The translations under genes were made by a program, and so were the position numbers. Of a DNA stretch of 14,093 nt, positions 7,303 to 14,093 are shown piece by piece (position 1 is the first letter of the stretch; each line of letters opens with the position of its first letter). Source of the stretch: Candidatus Hydrothermota bacterium (GTDB lineage: Bacteria > Hydrothermota > Hydrothermia > UBA1063). A model generated the notes under the pieces. The model was not told the DNA's origin. It saw only the letters and a list, made by a program, of their open reading frames with translations, and made no database searches. The stretch spans positions 1 through 14,093 of the forward strand of contig QNDO01000015.1 of NCBI GenBank assembly GCA_003644895.1, given 5' to 3'.

Positions 7303-7974
7303 GTGAAAGCATTATACAGACTTTTGAATCATCTGTACAAGAGTGAAGTGAGAATCCTGGGTGGAAATTACCCATTATGTATACATGTAGGGGATGAGGG
7401 GGAATTTATCAAAGTTGCAGAAAAATGGAATGGAAAGAGAAACATATACGTTGGAATAAGAGACAGAAGCGAGAAGGTTAGAAGATGTGCTACCATGTGG
7501 GATATTGTGGCTATCCAGACCATAGTTATAGACCTTGATCCTCAAAGGCCCAAAGATATACCTTCCACAGATGAAGAACTGAAAAAAGCCATTGATGTAG
7601 CTCAACATATAGCAGATTGGTTTAAAGGAAATGGTTATAAAGAGCCTTACATTGCAGTAACAGGGAATGGCACACAGCTGTTCTTTTCGATTCCAAGAGT
7701 GGATGTAGAGGATAAAAATAGATATGTATTACAAGACAAATTACAAAATTTTGAAATATTCTTGAGGAGGAAATTCAAGGATGAATTGAAGAAAAAAGGA
7801 GTAATCCTTGACAGCATGTACGATCTTCCCAGGATTACCCGGGTTATAGGGACTCTAAATGTAAAGGGGAAAGAGATGCCAGGAAGAACAAGAAGATGTT
7901 CCAAGTGGCTAATTTTACCCACAGAGAGAAGAGAAGACAGCAGATTAAAGGAGTTTATATTTGGGAGTATTTGA
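7285..7974 (+). CDS. Stand-alone archaeo-eukaryotic primase (AEP/PrimPol)-like protein
   Basis: 229 aa, no helicase or zinc-binding domain. Residues ~50-200 match the AEP core as found in phage and plasmid PrimPols: TIVIDLDPQRPKD (79-91) with DLD as metal-binding motif I; AVTGNGTQLFFSIP (124-137) as the SGNGxHLxx-type motif II, with Q131 where many members have histidine; and VILDSMYDLPRITRVIGTLNVKG (173-195) carrying the motif III aspartate, the arginine and the GT-N-K nucleotide-binding end. AEPs synthesise primers and/or DNA; this one could prime replication, restart forks or act in repair. The ATG at 7285 has no Shine-Dalgarno but fits the predicted +1; GTG at 7303 is an alternative start beyond the palindrome. 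Catalytic activity is inferred, not shown. Confidence 0.72.
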   Translation: MFLVEHVKALYRLLNHLYKSEVRILGGNYPLCIHVGDEGEFIKVAEKWNGKRNIYVGIRDRSEKVRRCATMWDIVAIQTIVIDLDPQRPKDIPSTDEELKKAIDVAQHIADWFKGNGYKEPYIAVTGNGTQLFFSIPRVDVEDKNRYVLQDKLQNFEIFLRRKFKDELKKKGVILDSMYDLPRITRVIGTLNVKGKEMPGRTRRCSKWLILPTERREDSRLKEFIFGSI

Positions 7975-7999
7975 TTGTTCGTAGTCCGAACCATATATT
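7971..7999 (+). promoter_or_regulatory. Probable tldDE promoter with inverted repeat in its spacer
   Basis: -35 TTGATT (7971-7976, 4/6), 17-bp spacer, -10 TATATT (7994-7999, 5/6); +1 near 8006, only ~12 nt before tldD and just ahead of its GGAGG. The spacer contains GTTCG-TAGTC-CGAAC (7977-7991), a 5-bp inverted repeat that could be an operator. The -35 overlaps the end of the primase-like gene. Confidence 0.5.
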
Positions 8000-8017
8000 A
8001 CTTTCCGGAGGTATACA

Positions 8018-9463
8018 ATGAAAGAACTGGCACTGTATGCAATGGAAATATTAAAGGGAAGGGGTGTAGATTATGCAGATATAAGGATTACAAGGTATAA
8101 TTATGAGAGCTTTATAGTCCAGGACTTATCTCCCAAACTGGTGAATGTTGAGGAGACCTATGGATTTGGAATTCGTGTACTCTATGACGGCGCATGGGGC
8201 TTTGCATCATCTTCCAGGGTTGACAAGAAGGAGATCGAAAAGATTGCAGAAAGGGCGCTGGATATAGCAAAATCAAGTTCAATGGCAAGAGGAGATTTCA
8301 GAGTAAAGCTTGCATCAGAACCTGTGCATGTTGATAAATATTTAACACCTATTGAGATTGACCCTTTCTCAATTCCTGTTGAAGAGAAATTGAACCTTCT
8401 TCTGAAAATCAATGAGACAATGTTAAAGGTTAAGGAAATCGTAAAAGCAATATCACGCATGCAGTTCAGGAGAAGAGAACAAATATTCGCTTCCACTGAG
8501 GATTCACTAATTGAGACTATAATCTATACGTCCAATGCCAGCTATACAGCCTTTGCCGTTGGCAATAATGATACCCAGACACGGAGTTTCCAGGATTATC
8601 CTCTAAATGCAGGGTATGAGCACATCAAGAAGCTAGGGCTCATTGAGAATGCCGAAAGGATTGCAGAAGAGGCAAGAATGAAACTGTATGCAGAAGAGCC
8701 AGATGAAGAGGTGCTGGATCTGGTTTTGGATCCTGCACATCTATCCCTCACAATCCATGAATCTGTAGGACATCCCACTGAACTTGATAGAGTCCTGGGT
8801 TATGAGGCCAATTTTGCTGGAAGAAGTTTTGCAACGCCTGAAAAGCTGGGGAAATTTCGTTATGGCTCTCCCCTTGTGAATTTTATTGCTGATAATACCT
8901 TATCAGGAGGTCTAGCCACCACAGGTTATGATGATGAAGGTGTTGAGTGTCAGAAGTGGTATATTGTAAAGGAGGGAATCTTAGTCGGATACAGCACCAC
9001 CAGAGAGGTAGCACCTCTTATTGGAGAGGTAAGATCCAGAGGTTCTGCGAGAGCCGATAATTTTTACAGTTTCCCAATTAACAGAATTCCAAATCTTTAT
9101 CTTGCACCTGGAAATGAAAAGGCTACGCCTGAAGAGCTGATCCAGGATGTTAAAAGGGGGATTTATATTGAAGGTAGAGGAAGTTACTCAATAGATCAGA
9201 TGAGATTAAATTTTCAGTTTGGTGGTGATCTTTTTTACAGGATTGAAAATGGTAAAAAGACAAAAATGTTAAAAAATGTGATATACCAATCCATAACTCC
9301 CGAATTCTGGAATTCGCTAGATGGATTGACCGATGAAAGGTTCTGGGAGCCCAGAGGATTCCTCACCTGCGGGAAAGGAGAGCCGATACAATCGGCTCAG
9401 ATGACAAACGGGGCTCCCTACGCAAGGTTTAGAAAAATAAGAACAGGAAGGGGTAGAAGATGA
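8018..9463 (+). CDS. tldD: TldD metalloprotease subunit
   Basis: Catalytic subunit of the TldD/TldE heterodimer, a cytosolic zinc protease that threads and cuts unfolded peptides. In E. coli it matures microcin B17 and degrades the CcdA antitoxin. 481 aa, usual length. The zinc motif HESVGH lies at 247-252 (HExxxH), followed by ELDRVLGYEANFAGRSF, the GLATTGYDDEGV segment and, near the C-terminus, FLTCGKGEP with the cysteine usual for the family. A GGAGG at 8007-8011 sits well spaced before the ATG. It overlaps tldE by 4 nt (ATGA). No peptide-precursor gene is visible nearby, so a general peptide-degrading role is more likely than maturation of a local product. Confidence 0.96.
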   Translation: MKELALYAMEILKGRGVDYADIRITRYNYESFIVQDLSPKLVNVEETYGFGIRVLYDGAWGFASSSRVDKKEIEKIAERALDIAKSSSMARGDFRVKLASEPVHVDKYLTPIEIDPFSIPVEEKLNLLLKINETMLKVKEIVKAISRMQFRRREQIFASTEDSLIETIIYTSNASYTAFAVGNNDTQTRSFQDYPLNAGYEHIKKLGLIENAERIAEEARMKLYAEEPDEEVLDLVLDPAHLSLTIHESVGHPTELDRVLGYEANFAGRSFATPEKLGKFRYGSPLVNFIADNTLSGGLATTGYDDEGVECQKWYIVKEGILVGYSTTREVAPLIGEVRSRGSARADNFYSFPINRIPNLYLAPGNEKATPEELIQDVKRGIYIEGRGSYSIDQMRLNFQFGGDLFYRIENGKKTKMLKNVIYQSITPEFWNSLDGLTDERFWEPRGFLTCGKGEPIQSAQMTNGAPYARFRKIRTGRGRR

Positions 9464-10752
9464 AGGAAGTAATTGCTGAAAAGATTATAAAAGAAAGCAG
9501 TGGTGATGAAACAGTTGTTTATTTTATGAGCTACAATCGCCATTATACCCGATTTGCTGAAAATAGAATTACCCAGAACATGGCGAGGGATGTCACAGAA
9601 ATTAATATCGAGGTTCACTTTGGAACAAGAAAAGGAAGTGCAGCCACCACATCGCTGAATTACGAGGATATAAAAAATACTTTGAAAAGAGCAGAACAAA
9701 TAGCAAGGCATTCCCCCGAAGACCCTGAATATGTCCCCCCTTTGGAACCGGTGAAAATAAAGAATATAGAAAGATTTTATGAGGAGACACTGAATCTTAC
9801 CCCAGAGAATAAGGCTCTTTCTCTTCGTAAAATCTTCAGTTCTGCATCCCGGCATGGCGTAAAGGTCGCAGGTCTTTATACCAACGGAGAGAGAGAATTC
9901 GCTGTATACAACTCAAGGGGGCATGAAGCGTACCACAAATCCAGTGAAGTATCTTTTTCTATAACAGTGCAGGGTGAAGATTCTTCCGGATATACAGCCT
10001 TTTTTGATGAAAATATTGAGAGATTAGATTTGGAAAAAGAGTATGAGGGAGCTTTCAAAAAGCAGGAACTGGGTAAAAATCCTAAGGAGGTTGAACCAGG
10101 AATTTACAAGGTCATTTTAGAGCCGGTAGCATTATCCAATCTGCTTTTATTCCTCTATATGCAAATGGACGCCAGAGCAGCTGATGAGGGGCGGTCCTTT
10201 TTCAGTGGGAAAATAGGAAAAAAAATATTTAACGAATTAGTAAACTTGTATATTGACCCCTATTCAAAAGTAAATCCTGCTATTCCCTTTGATGGAGAGG
10301 GATTCCCTCTTGGTTACATCAATTTAATAGATAGGGGTGTAGCTAAGTCCCTTATTTGTGATAGGTACTGGGCTAAAAAGACAGGTAGAAAACCCACCGG
10401 TCGGCCTTTCTTTTTCAACATGGATGATGGGCAGATGGATGTTGAAGATTTGATAAAAGAGGTTGATAGAGGAATTCTTGTGACAAGATTCTGGTATATT
10501 AGATATGTGGATCAAAAAAGTATCACAGTCACCGGAATGACCAGAGATGGGACATTTATGATAGAGGATGGGAAAATTGCATACGGTACAAAAAATATGA
10601 GATTTAATGAATCAGTTGTCAATGTGTTGAAAAATGTTTTGAAACTTGGAAAGGGGAAGAGAGTAGGGGTCGAGTATTGGGGAAGTGGTGCAAATTATAT
10701 ACCAACAGCTCTGGTAAGCGAATTTAATTTCTCCAGTAAGACTAAGTTCTGA
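9460..10752 (+). CDS. tldE: TldE (PmbA) subunit of the TldD/TldE protease
   Basis: 430 aa, homologous in fold to TldD but without the HExxxH zinc motif, as expected for the non-catalytic partner that completes the substrate channel. Seen: the N-terminal YTRFAENRITQN segment and FGTRKGSAATTSL, the central YNSRGHEAYHKSSEVSFSI, then ALSNLLLFLYMQMDARAADEGRSFFSGKIG, where a TldD zinc motif would fall, and FDGEGFPLGYINLIDRGV. GAAGGGG lies upstream of the ATG, which overlaps the tldD stop in ATGA, giving coupled 1:1 expression. Its last 11 nt overlap the 3' end of the convergent trmI gene. Confidence 0.94.
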   Translation: MKEVIAEKIIKESSGDETVVYFMSYNRHYTRFAENRITQNMARDVTEINIEVHFGTRKGSAATTSLNYEDIKNTLKRAEQIARHSPEDPEYVPPLEPVKIKNIERFYEETLNLTPENKALSLRKIFSSASRHGVKVAGLYTNGEREFAVYNSRGHEAYHKSSEVSFSITVQGEDSSGYTAFFDENIERLDLEKEYEGAFKKQELGKNPKEVEPGIYKVILEPVALSNLLLFLYMQMDARAADEGRSFFSGKIGKKIFNELVNLYIDPYSKVNPAIPFDGEGFPLGYINLIDRGVAKSLICDRYWAKKTGRKPTGRPFFFNMDDGQMDVEDLIKEVDRGILVTRFWYIRYVDQKSITVTGMTRDGTFMIEDGKIAYGTKNMRFNESVVNVLKNVLKLGKGKRVGVEYWGSGANYIPTALVSEFNFSSKTKF

Positions 10753-11506
10753 CAATTTGAGCTGTCGTTAAGTAACCAGTATGTGAGATCATACGTTCAC
10801 GTGGTCTTGTTTTCCCCTCTCTTATAAGAATTTCTCTCTCCAGAATTTCCACTGTCTTTATTCTGATAAAACCATTTTTTTCCAGTTTAAAAACGGTCTT
10901 CTGAACCTGTTCAATATTAGGAGATAGAGAAGCCCAAAAGCCTCCTGGTTTAAGAGCCTCAAGGGCCTTAGGAACGATATTCCATGGCTCGGGTACATCC
11001 ACAAATACTACATCCATATTTTCTATACCAAATCCATCAAGTGCTACGTCTCTAATAATAAATTCAACCCTATCTGAAAGGCCATAATTTTCAACATTAG
11101 CCTTAGCTAGCCTGTTAAATTCTTCCCTTCTCTCGAAGGAGAATACCTTCCCTTCCTTACCTACAATAGTGGCAAGAGCTACTGTCAAACCTCCTGAACC
11201 TGAACCTACTTCTGCTACTTTTTTACCGTAGGATACTCCGGTTTCAAGTATTAAATACCCTATATCCTTTGGGTACATTATGGTTGTCTTTCGCTTTATG
11301 AAGAGGATAAGATCACTTGTAGAAGGAAAAAGCAGATAAAAGGTATGCCCGGTATTGCTCTTTAGTTTGTCGCCGTATTCAATATGTTCCGGGAATATCA
11401 ATTCTCCAAGGTGAGTGGAAAAACGCAAACCTTTACTATATTTTAACAAATATAAAGCCTTCGGGCCTCCATAAAGTATAAAATACTCTCCTTCTCTAAG
11501 AGGCAT
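10742..11506 (-). CDS. trmI: tRNA (adenine58-N1)-methyltransferase TrmI
   Basis: Uses S-adenosylmethionine to make m1A58 (and in some archaea m1A57) in the tRNA T-loop, a modification that stabilises the tRNA fold and is needed for growth at high temperature in Thermus. 254 aa, usual for bacterial/archaeal TrmI. Seen: an N-terminal small beta domain (GEYFILYGG ... STHLGELI), SAM motif I VAEVGSGSGGLT, motif II FERREEF, the catalytic-region VVFVDVPEPW, KPGGFWASLSPNIEQVQK, and the C-terminal RPRERMISHTGYLTTAQ signature. It starts 3 nt after the ribH stop with only a weak GAAGAG ribosome site, suggesting coupling. Presence fits a thermophile but is not proof. Confidence 0.92.
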   Translation of the reverse strand: MPLREGEYFILYGGPKALYLLKYSKGLRFSTHLGELIFPEHIEYGDKLKSNTGHTFYLLFPSTSDLILFIKRKTTIMYPKDIGYLILETGVSYGKKVAEVGSGSGGLTVALATIVGKEGKVFSFERREEFNRLAKANVENYGLSDRVEFIIRDVALDGFGIENMDVVFVDVPEPWNIVPKALEALKPGGFWASLSPNIEQVQKTVFKLEKNGFIRIKTVEILEREILIREGKTRPRERMISHTGYLTTAQIVRT

Positions 11507-11509
11507 CTA

Positions 11510-11971
11510 TTATAGCTCTTCTACAATGCCCAGTGTCTCAAGAAGGGTTCTGGCAGCTTCTCTGCCTCTATTCCCTACTTTTCCTCCAGCCCTGTCTATT
11601 GCTTCGTCCATTGTATTGGCAGTGATAATTCCGAAAGTTACAGGTATACCGTACTCCAGCACGAGTCTCCCTATGCCTCTGGTTACCTCACCCGCGACAA
11701 AATCGAAATGTGGAGTTTCTCCTCGAATTATAGCAGCCAGTGCTATAATACCTTGGTATTTTCTGTTTGAATCAAGGATTTTTTTAATGATAAAGGGGAT
11801 TTCAAAGGAGCCGGGAACACGGAATACATCTATATTCTTTTCATCTACACCATGCTGTAACAATTCTTCCTTTGCTTCTTCCAGGAGTTTTTCTGTTACT
11901 ATTCTATTAAATCTGGATACCACTATTGCTATATTCTTGCCCTCACCTTTTATTTTTCCGACAAATTCCAT
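11510..11971 (-). CDS. ribH: 6,7-dimethyl-8-ribityllumazine synthase RibH
   Basis: Condenses 3,4-dihydroxy-2-butanone 4-phosphate (made by RibBA) with the pyrimidine intermediate to give lumazine, the penultimate step of riboflavin synthesis; usually an icosahedral or pentameric assembly. Seen: VVSRFN near the N-terminus, the VPGSFEIPF motif, the ALAAIIRGETPHFDFV active-site stretch with its histidine, PVTFGIITANTMDEAIDRAGGKVGNRG and EAARTLLE. About 153 aa. I place the start at the ATG at 11971, 8 nt after AAGGAG; a GTG at 11980 overlapping the ribBA stop has no room for a Shine-Dalgarno. It follows ribBA by 5 nt. Confidence 0.96.
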   Translation of the reverse strand: MEFVGKIKGEGKNIAIVVSRFNRIVTEKLLEEAKEELLQHGVDEKNIDVFRVPGSFEIPFIIKKILDSNRKYQGIIALAAIIRGETPHFDFVAGEVTRGIGRLVLEYGIPVTFGIITANTMDEAIDRAGGKVGNRGREAARTLLETLGIVEEL

Positions 11972-11976
11972 GATTT

Positions 11977-13206
11977 TCACTCCTTGCTATATGGAAATTT
12001 TTTTAATTCCCCGAGAAGATGTCCCAGTTTATCGCGTTTAACTTCCAGATATTTAAGGTTCTCGGGGCGTGGCTCTACAATAATTGGCACTCTTTCTACC
12101 ACTTTAAGGCCGTATCCTTCCAAACCTACAATTTTTTTGGGATTGTTGGTCAGAAGTCTAATGGTGGAAAGCCCCAGATCAACCAGTATCTGGGCACCTA
12201 TCCCGTAATCCCTTAAATCAGCTGGGAAGCCAAGTTTTTCGTTTGCTTCAACTGTGTCAAACCCTAAATCCTGCAATTCATATGCCCTCAATTTATTTTC
12301 AATTCCTATTCCTCTACCTTCCTGTCTCATGTAAACAAGAACACCGAGGCCTTCCTTTTCAATCATTTGCATAGCTGTGTGGAGCTGGTCTCCGCAATCA
12401 CACCTGTATGAGCCGAAAACATCCCCTGTGAGGCATTCAGAATGAACTCTTACCAGAACATTCTGCTTACCATACACATCTCCCTTAACCAGCGCTACAT
12501 GAACCTCACCTGTGAGTTTATCCTTATAGCCAACAACGCGGAATACTCCCCAACGTGTAGGTAATTTTGCCTCTGCAATTTTTTCAATGAGTTTTTCCCT
12601 TTTTAAACGATATTTTATCAGGTCTTCAATTGTGATTATCTTGAGCCCAAATTTTTCTGCAAACTGAAACAATCCGGGCAATCTCATCATCGATCCATCA
12701 TCATCCAGAATTTCACATATTACTCCGGCAGGATATAATCCAGCAAGCCTTGCCAGATCCACCGATGCTTCAGTATGGCCAGCTCTTCTTAATACACCAC
12801 CTTCTCTTGCCATCAGTGTATAAACATGACCGGGTTTCGCAAAATCTTCTGCGCCTTTCCTCAAATCCACGGCATATTTTATAGTTATAGCACGATCAAA
12901 AGCTGAAGTTCCTGTGGTTGTATCTTCTTTTGCATCAATTGGTATACCGAAATTAGTTCCATGTTTTGAGGTATTATCTACTGGTAATTCTAATTCCAAT
13001 TCCTTGAATCTTGACTCTGTAAGTGCAAGACAAACAAGACCCCTTCCATATTTGGTCATGAAATTTATAATCTCAGGAGTAACTTTCTCTGCGGCTATAA
13101 CTAAGTCTCCCTCATTTTCCCTATCTTCGTCATCCACCACAATGACGATCTTTCCCTTTCTTATATCTTCTATGGCTTCTTCTATTGTAGCAAATTTACG
13201 TTCCAT
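11977..13206 (-). CDS. ribBA: Bifunctional 3,4-dihydroxy-2-butanone-4-phosphate synthase / GTP cyclohydrolase II RibBA
   Basis: Supplies both precursors of riboflavin. N-terminal half (~1-200) is DHBP synthase: [13 protein letters not shown] acidic loop, [21 protein letters not shown], and [25 protein letters not shown]-terminal half is GTP cyclohydrolase [23 protein letters not shown] with the three zinc cysteines, [26 protein letters not shown] and TNNPKK. Both active sites look intact. I chose the ATG at 13206 (409 aa), preceded by GAGTGAGG just after the HIT stop; a TTG at 13218 would add four residues but has no ribosome site. ribD and riboflavin synthase are not in the window, so the pathway is split on the chromosome. 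No FMN riboswitch precedes the operon. Confidence 0.97.
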   Translation of the reverse strand: MERKFATIEEAIEDIRKGKIVIVVDDEDRENEGDLVIAAEKVTPEIINFMTKYGRGLVCLALTESRFKELELELPVDNTSKHGTNFGIPIDAKEDTTTGTSAFDRAITIKYAVDLRKGAEDFAKPGHVYTLMAREGGVLRRAGHTEASVDLARLAGLYPAGVICEILDDDGSMMRLPGLFQFAEKFGLKIITIEDLIKYRLKREKLIEKIAEAKLPTRWGVFRVVGYKDKLTGEVHVALVKGDVYGKQNVLVRVHSECLTGDVFGSYRCDCGDQLHTAMQMIEKEGLGVLVYMRQEGRGIGIENKLRAYELQDLGFDTVEANEKLGFPADLRDYGIGAQILVDLGLSTIRLLTNNPKKIVGLEGYGLKVVERVPIIVEPRPENLKYLEVKRDKLGHLLGELKKFPYSKE

Positions 13207-13210
13207 TTCC

Positions 13211-13669
13211 TCACTCAAAATAAGGTTTTAATTTTTTGAAAGTTTTTTCAATCCCCTCAGGAATCACTTTCGTTTCGCCTATTATGGGCATAAAATTTGT
13301 ATCACCGTTCCATCTTGGAACAACATGGATGTGAATATGACCTTCAAAACCTGCTCCTGCCACTCTTCCTATATTAATTCCTATGTTAAAACCATCTGGA
13401 TTTGCAATTTCTTTCAAAACCTTTACCGATTTTTGCGTTAATGCCATGATTTCTTTTAATTCTTCATCTGTTAGATCCTCCAAATTAGCCACATGCCTTT
13501 TAGGAGCTACCATCAGATGACCGGGATTGTAAGGGAAAAGATTTAACATGACCATCGCATGTTGAGTTTCTTTAAGAACGTATTGTTTCTTCTCGCAAAA
13601 TATGCATTTAACGCTGTCGTCAACATGTAGAATATATTCCATCCTCCAAGGAGCCCAGATTTTTTTCAT
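13211..13669 (-). CDS. HIT-family nucleotide hydrolase/phosphorylase (Ap4A phosphorylase-like)
   Basis: 152 aa. Histidine-triad motif [10 protein letters not shown] near residues 107-116, preceded by [12 protein letters not shown] and followed by [18 protein letters not shown], the signature of the bacterial Ap4A phosphorylase/CIFC subfamily. The N-terminus has [11 protein letters not shown] and CIFC, one half of the usual zinc site. Such enzymes split dinucleoside polyphosphates or nucleotide adducts; the exact substrate is unknown. The ATG at 13669 has no Shine-Dalgarno; a TAAAAT -10 places +1 exactly on it, so the mRNA is probably leaderless. First gene of the HIT-ribBA-ribH-trmI operon; its stop is 4 nt before the ribBA ATG. 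Confidence 0.9.
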   Translation of the reverse strand: MKKIWAPWRMEYILHVDDSVKCIFCEKKQYVLKETQHAMVMLNLFPYNPGHLMVAPKRHVANLEDLTDEELKEIMALTQKSVKVLKEIANPDGFNIGINIGRVAGAGFEGHIHIHVVPRWNGDTNFMPIIGETKVIPEGIEKTFKKLKPYFE

Positions 13670-13675
13670 GTCACA

Positions 13676-13704
13676 ATTTTACAACAGGTTAGGGAAATAT
13701 TCAA
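13676..13704 (-). promoter_or_regulatory. Promoter of the HIT-ribBA-ribH-trmI operon
   Basis: On the minus strand: -35 TTGAAT (13704-13699, 4/6), 17-bp spacer, -10 TAAAAT (13681-13676, 5/6). The predicted +1 is 13669, the A of the HIT-gene ATG. It lies 6 bp from the -35 box of the first rRNA promoter, pointing the other way. Confidence 0.65.
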
Positions 13705-13710
13705 TAAAAG

Positions 13711-13739
13711 TTGACAAATTGAACCTGAAATATTAAAAT
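13711..13739 (+). promoter_or_regulatory. rRNA operon promoter P1
   Basis: -35 TTGACA (13711-13716, perfect), 17-bp spacer, -10 TAAAAT (13734-13739, one mismatch); +1 near 13746. It is followed 68 bp downstream by a second promoter of the same form, the tandem layout usual for rRNA operons. Confidence 0.75.
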
Positions 13740-13778
13740 TATTCAGCTTAAGTTCATTATAAAAATAGAAATTAAAAC

Positions 13779-13807
13779 TTGACAAAACAGGTTTACTCAT
13801 ATATATT
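13779..13807 (+). promoter_or_regulatory. rRNA operon promoter P2
   Basis: -35 TTGACA (13779-13784, perfect), 17-bp spacer, -10 TATATT (13802-13807, one mismatch); +1 near 13814. The region upstream is very A+T rich, which could act as an UP element. Confidence 0.82.
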
Positions 13808-13824
13808 ATATACGCTCTCAAAAA

Positions 13825-13837
13825 TGTTCTTTGAAAA
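13825..13837 (+). promoter_or_regulatory. boxA antitermination element of the rRNA leader
   Basis: TGTTCTTTGAAAA matches the rrn boxA consensus (TGCTCTTTAACAA in E. coli, and the Bacillus-type form with TTTGAAAA). It lies ~11 nt after the P2 start and ~50 nt before 16S, where NusB-NusE would load to protect the transcript from Rho. Confidence 0.75.
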
Positions 13838-13886
13838 AAAGGTGGCGTGTCTCTGGACAAAAATACTTTGAGAATGAGGATCTTTC

Positions 13887-14093
13887 CCTATGGAGGGTTT
13901 GATCCTGGCTCAGGGCTAACGCTGGCGGCGTGTCTTAGCCATGCAAGTCGTGCGGGGGTAAGAGATGAACCTTCGGGTTCGACTCTTACCCTAGCGGCGG
14001 ACGGCGGAGTAACACGTGGCTAACCTGCCCCTGGGAGGGGGATAACCACCCGAAAGGGTGGCTAATACCCCATACAGTCCTGAAGGGGCATCC
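13887..14093 (+). rRNA. rrs: 16S ribosomal RNA, 5' end (continues beyond window)
   Basis: Starts by alignment with E. coli position 1 at ~13887 (the 27F site AGGGTTTGATCCTGGCTCAG begins at 13894 = E. coli 8). The first ~207 nt are present. Helix 6 is seen as GGGTAAGAG (13956-13964) pairing with CTCTTACCC (13983-13991), closed by an inner GAACC-UUCG-GGUUC hairpin. Further on are GGCGGACGGCGGAGTAACACGTGG and a CACCC-GAAA-GGGTG hairpin. The visible part from 13911 is ~61% GC. The sequence is bacterial but departs from common phyla (GGCTAACGC, GTGTCTTAGCCATGC). The mature 5' end is estimated by homology only. Confidence 0.97.

Noticed and set aside
7250..7990. Primase-like gene as an integrated plasmid or prophage remnant
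   Set aside because: No integrase, transposase, direct repeats or tRNA target flank it, and its base use looks like that of its neighbours; transfer in the distant past remains possible.
8018..10752. tldD/tldE as part of a peptide natural-product (RiPP) cluster
   Set aside because: No short precursor gene, cyclodehydratase, radical-SAM enzyme or exporter lies nearby; tldDE is a common housekeeping pair.
11978..11980. GTG at 11980 as the start of ribH
   Set aside because: The AAGGAG ribosome site abuts it with no spacing, while the ATG at 11971 has an 8-nt spacing.
13666..13860. 64-codon open frame antisense to the rRNA promoter region
   Set aside because: It runs across two strong rRNA promoters and boxA, has no ribosome site and no recognisable protein features; A+T-rich chance frame.
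13670..13886. Possible FMN riboswitch ahead of the riboflavin genes
   Set aside because: No RFN consensus stretches are seen, the first operon gene is HIT rather than ribBA, and the predicted transcript begins at the start codon, leaving no leader.
13914..13940. GGCTAA ... TTAGCC inverted repeat at the start of 16S
   Set aside because: Falls within conserved 16S, where these bases pair elsewhere in the known rRNA fold; not an independent element.

Overview
The window is a gene-dense piece of a bacterial chromosome: almost no space between genes, AT-leaning coding sequence, a Rho factor, a bacterial 16S rRNA start and sigma70-type promoters with 17-bp spacers. The first ~180 bases of the 16S gene are about 61% GC, well above the proteins around it, which suggests (does not prove) a thermophile. 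The 16S start (GGCTAACGCTGGCGGCGTG, then TTAGCC where most bacteria read TAACAC) and an archaeal-type lipid gene pair point to an uncultured deep bacterial lineage. Something in or near the FCB/WOR-3/Hydrothermae area is my guess from memory, not a placement.

Layout. Bases 2-625 (+) hold the C-terminal part of CinA, cut by the window edge. It converges on a seven-gene minus-strand unit read from ~7212 down to 635: a small membrane-anchored SH3-like protein, a geranylgeranyl-reductase-type flavoprotein, a geranylgeranylglyceryl phosphate (GGGP) synthase, an HD-domain hydrolase, transcription terminator Rho, a secreted M23 peptidase with Ig-like tail, and RsmA. Reading the other way from a shared 7219-7278 promoter region is a stand-alone archaeo-eukaryotic-primase-like (AEP/PrimPol) protein at 7285-7974, whose start codon lies on a parS-like palindrome. 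It is followed by tldD and tldE, which appear to have their own promoter. tldE converges on a second minus-strand unit read from 13669 down to 10742: HIT-family hydrolase, RibBA, RibH and TrmI. At the right edge a ribosomal RNA operon begins (+) with two tandem promoters, a boxA and the first ~207 nt of 16S rRNA.

How it fits together. The reductase and GGGP synthase overlap by 32 nt and could make and saturate isoprenoid chains ether-linked to glycerol phosphate, as in archaeal lipids. Promoter geometry is notable. At three promoter-proximal genes (SH3-like protein, primase-like protein, HIT protein) a -10 box lies so that the predicted +1 falls on the start codon, implying leaderless mRNAs. 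Genes internal to the operons instead mostly carry clear Shine-Dalgarno sequences. I saw no intrinsic terminators, CRISPR arrays, tRNAs, insertion sequences or riboswitches. The most unusual items are the bacterial GGGP synthase/reductase pair, the lone primase-like gene on a parS-like site, and the leaderless divergent promoters.
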